Source of the DNA: UBA5796 sp040752455 | GTDB lineage: Bacteria > Chloroflexota > Anaerolineae > Anaerolineales > Villigracilaceae | Direction of reading: 5' to 3' | Assembly: GCA_049324115.1 (NCBI GenBank) | Contig: JBMOMN010000027.1 | Location: forward strand, 24,226-88,225 | DNA: 64,000 bases | Part shown: positions 24,647-32,327 of the stretch, in pieces | Layout: each line of letters opens with the position of its first letter | Numbering within the stretch: the first letter of the stretch is position 1 | Program-made: the position numbers and the translations under genes | The notes under the pieces: generated by a model | Databases searched by the model: none | What the model was told of the DNA's origin: nothing | What the model saw: only the letters and a program-made list of their open reading frames with translations

Positions 24647-25357
24647 TTGGAGGTGGAGATGCTTTCGATCCTGGCAACCGACGATTGGCGGAAGGCGCAC
24701 CCCGGCGCGACGATCGGGCTGCTGGAACTTTCAGGGGTGGAGGACACAGGCCCATCCTCCGGGTTGGAGGCGCATAAACGGGATACGGAAGCCCGGCTGC
24801 GGGAGCGGTATCAAGGTTTCACGCGGCAGGACTTCCTGGCGATCCCGGTCATGTCGGCTTACCACCAATATTACCGGCGTTTCGACAAGACTTACCACGT
24901 CCAACTCCAGGTGGAGTCGATCGTCCTGAAAGGCAAGGGCCTGCCCAGCGTATCGCCTCTGGTGGATGCGAACTTCTCCGCCGAAGTCGAGATGTTGGTC
25001 CTGACCGCCGGGCACGACGCGGCCAAATTGCGCGGAGCGGTCGTCATGGACGTATCGAGGGAAGACGATGCGATGACCCTGATGAACGGCGCGCCCAAAG
25101 TGATTTACGCGGGCGATATGGTCATGCGGGACGCGGAGGGTATCTGCTGCTCGATCATCTACGGGCAGGACAACCGCTCGCCGATCTCCGGGGAGACATC
25201 CCACGCGCTTTACGTGGCTTACGCTCCTCCCGGCATCCCGCCCGGACTGGTGGAGGAGCAACTGCGGAAAATCGAGGCCAACGTCCGTTTGTTCTCGCCG
25301 GACGCGGTGGTCGAGCAAATGCGCCTGATCCAGGCAGAGGGCGCAAATAAACTCTAA
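24647..25357 (+). CDS. B3/B4 tRNA-binding-domain protein
   Basis: A 236-residue protein resembling the free-standing B3/4 domain found in phenylalanyl-tRNA synthetase beta chains (hallmarks here: IPVMSAYHQYYRRFDKTYHV, PSVSPLVDANFSAEVEML, GAPKVIYAGDMVMRD, DNRSPIS). In PheT this domain contributes to editing of misacylated tRNA; stand-alone versions might act in trans, but their role is largely unproven. The GGAGGTGGAG upstream overlaps the start. Normal GC content, unlike the R-M genes that follow. Confidence 0.75.
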   Translation: MEVEMLSILATDDWRKAHPGATIGLLELSGVEDTGPSSGLEAHKRDTEARLRERYQGFTRQDFLAIPVMSAYHQYYRRFDKTYHVQLQVESIVLKGKGLPSVSPLVDANFSAEVEMLVLTAGHDAAKLRGAVVMDVSREDDAMTLMNGAPKVIYAGDMVMRDAEGICCSIIYGQDNRSPISGETSHALYVAYAPPGIPPGLVEEQLRKIEANVRLFSPDAVVEQMRLIQAEGANKL

Positions 25358-25419
25358 CAAATGTTCCAAAATTGAACACCTTACGGTACAATCTTTGAAA
25401 ACAGGACAAGGTATGGTAT

Positions 25420-26763
25420 TTGATGAAACAACTGTCTTTTCTAGAAACAGAAAAGCCCGTCCAAAAGCAGGAGTGGGGAACTTTCAAAGACAGCTTACGC
25501 GCACCTATTCACAACTGGTTTACTTATCCTGCCGGTTTTTCTTATAAGGCGGTTGAATCGAGTTTTCTCACTTACGACATCCGTCAGGGACAGACAATTT
25601 ACGACCCGTTCATGGGATCCGGCACGACAAATTTAGTCGCAAAGAAATCTGCCATTAATTCTTATGGCGTCGAGGCTCATCCTTTCGTCTTTAGAATCAC
25701 TCGAACAAAGATGAATTGGGAAATCAATCGGGATGAGATTGCTCATGCTATCCGAGAGATAGAAGCACAAGTAAGGCAACGTCAAAGGAATTTCAATGGG
25801 ACAGATTCTCAAGTAGTTTTATCAAAAGAGTTTCCTGAACTCGTTTTGAAGTGTTACGAAAACAATACCTTGTTGGATTTGCTTTTTATTCGCGACGCGG
25901 TCAATGAAGGTGATTTTTCGCAGTCGGTTAAAGATATCTTCTTTGTCGGGCTGACAAGCATTTTACGCCAGGTCTCGACAGCAGCAACCGGTTGGCCGTA
26001 TATCGCACCTAAGAAACAAAAAACGACATCCTTGAACAAGAACGCTTTGTATGAGTTTACTCATCAGGTTAAAAAAATGGTGAGCGATATCAGAAGTACC
26101 ATTGATGAAGCAAATCCAAATTACAAGGATTCATTTCACAAAATATTCAACGCCGATTCTCGTCACACGCAAGATTTAATTCCCGGATCATGTGTTGACC
26201 ACGTTTTCACTTCTCCGCCCTATTTGAATAATTTCGATTATGCTGACCGCACCCGTCTGGAGTTGTATTTTTGGGGGGAGGCAAAGAACTGGGGCGAAAT
26301 TTCGGAAAATATCCGCACAAAGTTGATTACTTCGGCAACCACGCAAATTTCAAGGGACGATCCACGATATAACCTGTCAGAAGGTTTGAAAGATGCCTGT
26401 CCAGATGTTTTCGACTTTTTGAGAAAGTCTATTTCGCAATTGAGTGAAATCAGGTTAACTCGCGGTGGAAAAAAGAGCTATGACCATCTTGTATCAGGCT
26501 ATTTCAATGACATGTTCCAGGTCATTTCTGAGGTTTATAGAGTCTTGAAAACTGATACCAAGGCCGTCTTTGTCCTTGGCGATTCTGCCCCTTATGGCGT
26601 CCACATTCCGACCGATGATTTGATTGGGAAAATTGGCTTGGGTGCGGGATTTGCAGATTATCGAATTGACGTATTAAGAGAACGTGGCGGCAAGTGGAAA
26701 GATAATCCGCAAAGACACGGTGTTTTGCTACGTGAATCCATCGTCACCCTGATGAAGGCGTAA
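25420..26763 (+). CDS. Site-specific DNA methyltransferase of an R-M pair
   Basis: A 447-residue methyltransferase. SAM-binding motif I is YDPFMGSGTTN (61-71) and catalytic motif IV is TSPPYLNNFDY (SPPY 265-268), the serine form typical of N4-cytosine and some N6-adenine enzymes. About 200 residues separate them, room for a target-recognition domain. The neighbouring gene three bases downstream looks like its endonuclease. AT-rich relative to flanking genes, which fits lateral transfer of the whole pair. Confidence 0.88.
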   Translation: MMKQLSFLETEKPVQKQEWGTFKDSLRAPIHNWFTYPAGFSYKAVESSFLTYDIRQGQTIYDPFMGSGTTNLVAKKSAINSYGVEAHPFVFRITRTKMNWEINRDEIAHAIREIEAQVRQRQRNFNGTDSQVVLSKEFPELVLKCYENNTLLDLLFIRDAVNEGDFSQSVKDIFFVGLTSILRQVSTAATGWPYIAPKKQKTTSLNKNALYEFTHQVKKMVSDIRSTIDEANPNYKDSFHKIFNADSRHTQDLIPGSCVDHVFTSPPYLNNFDYADRTRLELYFWGEAKNWGEISENIRTKLITSATTQISRDDPRYNLSEGLKDACPDVFDFLRKSISQLSEIRLTRGGKKSYDHLVSGYFNDMFQVISEVYRVLKTDTKAVFVLGDSAPYGVHIPTDDLIGKIGLGAGFADYRIDVLRERGGKWKDNPQRHGVLLRESIVTLMKA

Positions 26764-26766
26764 ATC

Positions 26767-27588
26767 ATGGCAGATGACATCCAGAATCCAGGGAGTGCGC
26801 TTGGCGAGGCCATCGGCGCAGAAATGGAAAATGCGCTGAATGAGTTCTTGACAGACCTTGTCGAAAGACGGGGGTATCATTTCTTGAGCAAAAGCCCTGT
26901 CAAAAACAAGAACGTATCCCCAAAGAAACTCTTGATGTACGACAAGTTTGGTACGGCTTACAACATTGACGCTGTAATTGCCAATGAAAGTATGCAGCCG
27001 ATGATCCTGATCGAATCGAAATATATTCGATACAAGAAACATAACCGCGATAAAGGCAGCTGGGTTTGCACGGCCCACCCAGCCGTAAGGCGGCGCTATC
27101 AAAGCATCAGAAGTTCGATCGCAGTTTTGGCAGGGAACTGGACTTCGTCGTCTCTGGCCATGATGCGAAGCTTTGACATCAATATCTTTCTTATCCCTTT
27201 CAAAAGAATCTGTGACCTTCTGGCAATGTACAAAATAGATTTTGATTGGGATGAAAAAGACCGGGTTGCGGCTTTGGCTGCATGGAAAAAGTATTCAGTC
27301 TTGACGGACGGTCAAAAATCCAAAATTGGCGTTGAAATGGTCAATGCCATCAAAGTGGAATTGGAAAAATTGGTTTTGGACATCCTTGACGATACTGCCG
27401 AGCGTCGAGTCGAGAGCGTAACAATTGAGTTGCATTCAAATCTTGGCGAAGTGAAAGCCTACGAATTCGCAACAGTCGAACAAGCCGTAGAATTTTTGAA
27501 CACTGCTGAATTGAAAGAAGTGTTCATTTCGAGCGATTCGCTCACCCTGTTCGATCCGCCCCCTGATACAGAAAATGATGAGGGGTAA
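26767..27588 (+). CDS. Putative type II restriction endonuclease
   Basis: A 273-residue protein starting three bases after the methyltransferase. It has a likely PD-(D/E)xK core: D68 (AYNIDAV) and E83-S-K85 (ILIESKYIRYKKHNRDK), spaced as in many restriction enzymes. KFGTAYNIDAVI precedes the core and RRYQSIRSSIAVLAG follows it. No known recognition specificity can be read. The assignment rests on the motif plus strict coupling to the methylase. AT-rich. Confidence 0.75.
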   Translation: MADDIQNPGSALGEAIGAEMENALNEFLTDLVERRGYHFLSKSPVKNKNVSPKKLLMYDKFGTAYNIDAVIANESMQPMILIESKYIRYKKHNRDKGSWVCTAHPAVRRRYQSIRSSIAVLAGNWTSSSLAMMRSFDINIFLIPFKRICDLLAMYKIDFDWDEKDRVAALAAWKKYSVLTDGQKSKIGVEMVNAIKVELEKLVLDILDDTAERRVESVTIELHSNLGEVKAYEFATVEQAVEFLNTAELKEVFISSDSLTLFDPPPDTENDEG

Positions 27589-27636
27589 GCAAACCATCGA
27601 AATTCCAAATCGTCACGAAGACGTGCTTTCACGATA

Positions 27637-27673
27637 CCAGGCTTCCGGGATTTCCAAAATCCCGGAAGCCTGG
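27637..27673. terminator. Perfect 17-bp hairpin after the R-M pair
   Basis: CCAGGCTTCCGGGATTT and its exact complement flank a CCA loop. The stem is very stable but lacks a U-run. It lies between two convergent units and may terminate both or be a mobile palindrome. Confidence 0.6.
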
Positions 27674-27694
27674 TCTTCCTGGTGCAGAAAGGGA

Positions 27695-27886
27695 CTATTT
27701 ATCTTTATTCACCCTCACCTTCGGTAGAACCGTGGGCTTTCTGGGTGGGAGGGTGATGAATTTTCTCCCACTGGTTTCCTGCTGCTTTTTCAGGTCTGCG
27801 GCGATGGCCTGCAGATCATAGTTGAATTTCCTGGCGTGCGCGTCGCGTACCCGGCGTACTTCGTCAACGATTGGGTCATTCCACAT
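27695..27886 (-). CDS. Small protein downstream of VapC-type toxin (antitoxin candidate)
   Basis: A 63-residue basic protein (MWNDPIVDEVRRVRDAHARK...). The opening WNDPIVDEVRRxRDAHA is one I know from small genes paired with PIN-domain toxins in cyanobacteria and Chloroflexota. It starts one base after the PIN gene stop, so the order is toxin then antitoxin. DNA-binding ability is not apparent. Confidence 0.65.
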   Translation of the reverse strand: MWNDPIVDEVRRVRDAHARKFNYDLQAIAADLKKQQETSGRKFITLPPRKPTVLPKVRVNKDK

Positions 27887-27887
27887 T

Positions 27888-28283
27888 TCAAGCCTCCATC
27901 AATTCCATCGGAGAACAAATTACGGGCGGTTCGTAACCGTTCAACCGGCAAACAAGTTCCACATTTGCCCGCATTGTGGCGTTGGCAATGTGTTTGAAGT
28001 TCCATGTTATCAGGTAATCCATGCCGCCAACGGTTGCAATCGCGATATGCAAGGCGTCTTCTGCTGCTTTTCTCGGAATTGCATTTTGTTCGATCAATTT
28101 CTCAGCCAATTCGATTGCTTCGGGCGTGATGTCAAGGTAATTGCAATCTATCAAAGCTTGCTGCCGTCTTTCAAGCCACCATTCCTGTGTCACTTGCTGG
28201 TTGGCAGCGATAAGAATGTCGCGGCTTGGGCGGGCGGCGAAATAGCTGATGACGCTGGTTTCTATGTAAACTTTTGGCTTCAT
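27888..28283 (-). CDS. PIN-domain (VapC-type) toxin candidate
   Basis: A 131-residue PIN domain. The first acidic residue appears as glutamate in VYIETSVISYF, the central acid in EDALHIAIATVGGMDYLITWN, and FKHIAN completes the usual pattern; the substitution of Glu for the first Asp is common in this YIETSV subgroup. VapC toxins cut tRNA or rRNA. A small gene follows directly. Activity unproven. Confidence 0.82.
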   Translation of the reverse strand: MKPKVYIETSVISYFAARPSRDILIAANQQVTQEWWLERRQQALIDCNYLDITPEAIELAEKLIEQNAIPRKAAEDALHIAIATVGGMDYLITWNFKHIANATMRANVELVCRLNGYEPPVICSPMELMEA

Positions 28284-28365
28284 GCTCTTTATTATACATT
28301 GCTAATCACACAATGCTCCCAAATCAGGTAAAATCCAAGCCTATCCCACCCCCAAGGAGTCCCCC

Positions 28366-28551
28366 ATGCCCGTCTGCCTGAACTGCAACACCTCCGCCGA
28401 TGAGAAGCCCTTGCTGGCGCTGGCCTTCAAAGACCAGACCTTGCACATCTGCCCGCAATGCCTGCCGGTGCTGATCCACAAACCCGCCAACCTGGCCGGG
28501 AAACTGGAAGGGGCCGAACACTACGGCGCGCCGGAAGAGCATCATCACTAG
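28366..28551 (+). CDS. Small zinc-ribbon-like protein
   Basis: A 61-residue protein with two cysteine pairs, VCLNCN and ICPQC, about 30 residues apart, plus a histidine-rich end (AEHYGAPEEHHH). The pairs could bind one Zn ion. A AAGGAGTCCCCC site precedes ATG 28366. No family recognised; it precedes murJ by 75 bp in the same direction. Confidence 0.6.
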   Translation: MPVCLNCNTSADEKPLLALAFKDQTLHICPQCLPVLIHKPANLAGKLEGAEHYGAPEEHHH

Positions 28552-28625
28552 AGCAGTGGTAAGAGGTAAGTGGTAAGTTGAAAGAGATCGCTGCATTTAC
28601 CAATTACCAATTACCACCTTCCCCC

Positions 28626-30170
28626 ATGTCGAAACTCACCCACCTGACGCGCTCGTCGTTCATCCTGATCGCCGCTTTCGGGCTGGACAAGGTCGTCGCC
28701 TTCGTGCGCACCAGCATCATCGCCCGCCAGTTCAGCCTCTCGCACGAACTGGACGCCTTCAACGTCGCCAACAACCTGCCCGATCTGCTCTTCGCCCTCA
28801 TCTCCGGCGGGGCGATGACCATGGCCCTCATCCCGGTGTTGAGCGAAGTGATGACCCAAAAAGGCCGCCCGGCCGTCTGGGACGTGTTCTCGCGGGTCGC
28901 CAACCTGGCCTTCGTCGTCACCGGCGCGTTCGCCATCCTGATCGCCATCTTCGCCGAGCCGCTGGTCAGCGCCAGGCTGGGGATCGCGCCGGGATACGAA
29001 CAGGTGCAGCGCGAACTGATCGCGGACCTGATGCGCCTGAACCTGTTCGCCACCCTGATCTTCTCGATCAGCGGACTGGTGATGGGCGGGCTTCAGGCCA
29101 ACCAGCATTTCCTGCTCCCGGCCCTGGCCCCGCTCTTCTACAACCTGGGACAGATCATCGGGGCGCTGGTCTTTTCCCCGACCGAGCCGTACACGATTGG
29201 ACCCATCACCCTGCCCGCCTTCGGGATGGGCGTCCACGGGCTGGTGTACGGCGTGATCCTGGGCGCGGCGCTGCACCTGGGCATCCAGGTCCCGGGGCTG
29301 GTCAAGTACAAGTTCCGCTGGACGGCCTCGCTCAAACTGGACCAGGCCCTGGTCAAGGTGCTCAAGCTGATCGCTCCCCGGCTGGTGACGATGTTCGCGA
29401 TCCAGTTGATCTTCATCGTGCGCGATAACCTGGCCTCGCAGCTCGACCTGGTCGGCGCGGCCAGCATCCTGACCTACGGCTGGATGATCTTCCAGGTCCC
29501 CGAAACGCTGGTCGGCACGGCCATCGCCACCGCCCTGCTGCCGACCCTCTCGGAGCAGGCCGCCCAAGAGAAATGGGACGAGTTCCGGGCCACGGTCGAG
29601 AAGGGGGTGCGAGTCCTGGTGGCTTTCAGCCTGCCGGTGGCCGCCGTCATCGCCGCCGGGATCCGCCCGCTGGCCGCGGCCGTCTTCGGCTTCGACGAGA
29701 CCGGGACGTTGATGCTGGCCTGGACGACGCGGGTCTTCCTGCTCGGCATGGCCGGGCACACCGTGCTCGAGGTCGGCGTGCGGGCCTTCTACGCCAAACA
29801 GGACGCCCTCCGCCCGATGGTCGCCTCCATCCTCAATACCGCCGCCTTCGTCCTGTTCGGCCTGCTGGTCATCCGCGAGCGCCCCGAATGGGGCACGACC
29901 GGCATCGCCCTGGTCGGGATGGCCTACACCGCCGAAGCGATCTTCGTGATGTGGTGGCTCAACCGTCGGCTGGAGGGGCCGTCCATAACGGCGGGCAGTT
30001 CCATCGTCCGGGGGACGCTTGCGGCGCTCGCCGGCGGCGCGGCGGCCTACGCCCTGGCCCTCTACCTGCCCGGCGGGGCCGTCGTCACATCCCTGACCGG
30101 CATGACCCTGGGCGGGATGCTCTCGCTGGCGTTCATTCTCCCCGAAGTCCGCACGCTGCTTCGGCTTTAG
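28626..30170 (+). CDS. murJ: Lipid II flippase MurJ (MviN family)
   Basis: A 514-residue MOP-superfamily transporter with about 14 membrane segments; flips undecaprenyl-linked peptidoglycan precursor across the membrane. Hallmarks are the N-terminal FGLDKVVAFVRTSIIARQFS, ELDAFNVANNLPDLLFALISGGAM, and the mid-protein ALAPLFYNLGQIIGAL. ATG 28626 is used; the in-frame upstream codons are encoded by an ACCAATTACCAATTACC repeat (28596-28612). Followed 22 bp later by a TPR protein gene. Confidence 0.93.
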   Translation: MSKLTHLTRSSFILIAAFGLDKVVAFVRTSIIARQFSLSHELDAFNVANNLPDLLFALISGGAMTMALIPVLSEVMTQKGRPAVWDVFSRVANLAFVVTGAFAILIAIFAEPLVSARLGIAPGYEQVQRELIADLMRLNLFATLIFSISGLVMGGLQANQHFLLPALAPLFYNLGQIIGALVFSPTEPYTIGPITLPAFGMGVHGLVYGVILGAALHLGIQVPGLVKYKFRWTASLKLDQALVKVLKLIAPRLVTMFAIQLIFIVRDNLASQLDLVGAASILTYGWMIFQVPETLVGTAIATALLPTLSEQAAQEKWDEFRATVEKGVRVLVAFSLPVAAVIAAGIRPLAAAVFGFDETGTLMLAWTTRVFLLGMAGHTVLEVGVRAFYAKQDALRPMVASILNTAAFVLFGLLVIRERPEWGTTGIALVGMAYTAEAIFVMWWLNRRLEGPSITAGSSIVRGTLAALAGGAAAYALALYLPGGAVVTSLTGMTLGGMLSLAFILPEVRTLLRL

Positions 30171-30192
30171 TCTCTGGTGTATAATCAGCCCC

Positions 30193-31308
30193 ATGCCTGA
30201 TTTCGAAGAAACCCAACCGACACAAATTACGGGGGATACCGCCCCCACCCGCCTGACGCAAGAACCGCCGCCCCCTCCACCCTCCCCGGACGAGACGCCC
30301 GACACCCCCGAACCCCAAGCTCCCCGCAAGCGGCGCGGACGGTTTTGGCTGGGCGCGCTGGCCCTGGTCCTGATCCTGGCCCTGGGCGGCGTGAGCGGCT
30401 ATTTTACCGGCCTCGGCGACCGCAAGAACGCCGAAAAAGACCAGATTGGCCAGGTACTGGCCGACCAGTTCGAGATGGCCGCCCTGGACATGGCTGAAGG
30501 CCGCTACGGGCTGGCCCGCCAGCGGTTCGAGTACATCATCAGCGTGGACCCGAACTATCCCGGCGTCACCGAGGCCCTGACCGAAGTGATGCTCAAGCTG
30601 AGCATCACGCCCACCGTCACCCCGACCTTGACCCCCAGCCTGACCCCCACGCCCGACCTGCGCGGCGTCCAGTCTATTTTCGACCGGGCAACCCAACTGG
30701 TCGCCGCCGGGGATTGGAGCGGGGCGATCACCGCCCTGGATGAATTGCGCAAAGCGGACCCCACCTTCCAGTCTGCCAACGTGGACGGGATGTACTACAT
30801 CTGCCTGCGCAACCTGGGTGTGGACCGCATCTCCCGCGAGGGCAACCTGGAGGGCGGCATCTATTACCTGACCCTGGCCGAACGCTTCGGCCCGCTGGAC
30901 GGCACTTCGCTCGGCCTGCGCGAGGGGGCCAAACTGTACCTGACCGGAGCCTCCTTCTGGGAACTCGACTGGGAGCAGGTGATCTTCTATTTCTCCCAGG
31001 TCTACCAGGGCTGGCCCGGCCTGTGGGACGCGTCTTCCAACATGACCGCCGGCGAGCGTTACCGGATCGCGAACGTCAAGCTGGGGGATAAATATTTCGC
31101 TGAAGAGAAATATTGCCTGGCCGAGGAGTCGTACCTGATCGCCCTGTCCATCGCCCCGGATAACGAGGTCAACAACAAGGCGCTGGACGCCGGCCTGCGC
31201 TGCCGCCCGCCAACGCAAACGCCCGAACCGACTCCGACCGGGCAAGCCCCGACCGAACCTCCCCCAACCGAACCTTCCCCGACCGAAGAACCCGGTAACG
31301 GCGGATAA
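30193..31308 (+). CDS. Membrane-anchored TPR-like protein with Pro/Thr linkers
   Basis: A 371-residue protein: proline-rich cytoplasmic N-terminus (TQEPPPPPPSPDE), one membrane segment (FWLGALALVLILALGGVSGY, about 51-70), then an extracytoplasmic helical part with TPR-like segments (MAEGRYGLARQRFEYIISVD; AEEKYCLAEESYLIALSIAP). Low-complexity Thr-Pro linkers (ITPTVTPTLTPSLTPTPD) and a C-terminal Pro-rich tail suggest a surface-exposed, cell-wall-proximal protein. Function unknown; follows murJ and precedes the CopD-like gene by 4 bp. Confidence 0.7.
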   Translation: MPDFEETQPTQITGDTAPTRLTQEPPPPPPSPDETPDTPEPQAPRKRRGRFWLGALALVLILALGGVSGYFTGLGDRKNAEKDQIGQVLADQFEMAALDMAEGRYGLARQRFEYIISVDPNYPGVTEALTEVMLKLSITPTVTPTLTPSLTPTPDLRGVQSIFDRATQLVAAGDWSGAITALDELRKADPTFQSANVDGMYYICLRNLGVDRISREGNLEGGIYYLTLAERFGPLDGTSLGLREGAKLYLTGASFWELDWEQVIFYFSQVYQGWPGLWDASSNMTAGERYRIANVKLGDKYFAEEKYCLAEESYLIALSIAPDNEVNNKALDAGLRCRPPTQTPEPTPTGQAPTEPPPTEPSPTEEPGNGG

Positions 31309-31312
31309 CCCG

Positions 31313-31828
31313 ATGGCCGGAATGCCCGCCTGGGCCTTGACGCTGACCTACTGGCTGCACATGCTCGCCACTGTCGCCTGGATCGGCGGGCTGGCGGCCC
31401 TGGCCCTGATCGTGCTGCCCGCCTCGGCCAAAGCCCTCGACGCGGAGGGGCGGGCCGCCTTGCTCGACCAGATACAGAAGCGTCTGGAAGGGTTGGCCGG
31501 ATTCAGCCTGTTCCTGCTGCTGGCGACGGGTATGTTCCAGATGAGCGCCAGTCCCGGTTTCGAGGGCTATCTCTCGACCGCCAACGCATGGGGACGGGCG
31601 ATGCTGCTCAAGCACGGGCTGTTCGTGCTGATGCTCATCGTCAGCGGGGCGCAGACCTGGTGGCTGCTACCCAACCTGCGTCACGCCCTGTTGCTGCAAA
31701 AGCGCGGCAGGGGCGACGAGACCGTGATCGAGAAAATGCGCCAGCGGGAGATGCTGCTCTTCCGGGTCAACCTGCTACTGTCCGTCTTGATCTTGGGGGC
31801 TACAGCCCTGGCAAGGGCTTCGGGATAG
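31313..31828 (+). CDS. CopD-like membrane protein
   Basis: A 171-residue protein with four hydrophobic segments. YWLHMLATVAWIGGLAALAL, then LFLLLATGMFQM, WGRAMLLKHGLFVLMLIVSG and LFRVNLLLSVLILGATALA, with histidines in helices 1 and 3, match the CopD/DUF2269-like copper or haem-associated membrane family. Metal handling is inferred from the family only. Starts four bases after the TPR gene. Its 3' end abuts the MITE-like element. Confidence 0.72.
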   Translation: MAGMPAWALTLTYWLHMLATVAWIGGLAALALIVLPASAKALDAEGRAALLDQIQKRLEGLAGFSLFLLLATGMFQMSASPGFEGYLSTANAWGRAMLLKHGLFVLMLIVSGAQTWWLLPNLRHALLLQKRGRGDETVIEKMRQREMLLFRVNLLLSVLILGATALARASG

Positions 31829-31832
31829 AAAG

Positions 31833-32323
31833 TTTCAATTTTCAGCCGCCGAAATTTAATTGGCTCTTCCGTAATTAGCGGGAAAGTGCCTAACTCGGAC
31901 AAGCCGGAACCCCTGGGTTGAGCTTGCCGAAACCAAAAAGGATTCAACCACAAAGGGTCACGAAGGAACACAAAGGAAAACCTTCGTGACCCTTTGTGCC
32001 CTTCGTGGTTTAAATTCTTGCACACGTGTGCCTGCGGTTCTTTGCAGGCAAAAAGCAAGGAGTTAACTTGTAAGGTACTAAACACAAAGTATCCATGAAC
32101 TTCGTTCGCCCCGAAGGATGAAAAACAGTACCGTAAGATTTGTCTTGCGCCCCGAAGGCAACATGAATGTTGCGCTACTCTTATTTTCATATCAGGCACT
32201 CAAAGGGAAAAAGCGCCTTGCCATAGGGTCTTTTCCTTCGTCGCCGTCGTGCTCCTTCGTGTTTCAAAGGGTTTTCCCGCCAGAAACGGGAGAGCCGTTA
32301 AATTTAAAGGCTGAAATTTTGAT
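31833..32323. mobile_element. MITE-like element with about 58-bp terminal inverted repeats
   Basis: The left end (31833-31890: TCAATTTTCAGCC, AAATTTAATTGGCTCTTCCG, AGCGGGAAA) matches in inverted order the right end (32268-32323: TTTCCCGCC, CGGGAGAGCCGTTAAATTT, GGCTGAAATTTTGA) at roughly 80% of positions by eye. The interior has no transposase or intact gene. It includes a nested palindrome (31951-31996). It fits a non-autonomous, aged transposable element occupying the whole 500-bp gap between two genes. Confidence 0.65.
31951..31996. repeat. Nested 16-bp perfect palindrome, CACAAAGGGTCACGAAGG type
   Basis: CAAAGGGTCACGAAGG and its exact complement flank 14 bases. A variant lies close by (CCTTCGTCGCCGTCGTGCTC near 32236). 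This word is a dispersed repeat I recognise from many environmental bacterial genomes. Confidence 0.75.
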
Positions 32324-32327
32324 TCCC

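Noticed and set aside
28611..30329. Long open frame antisense to murJ, rich in Gly, Gln, Asp and Arg
   Set aside because: It is the mirror of a GC-rich gene with strong third-position bias. Composition is unnatural, there is no ribosome site and no domain; murJ is unmistakable on the other strand.
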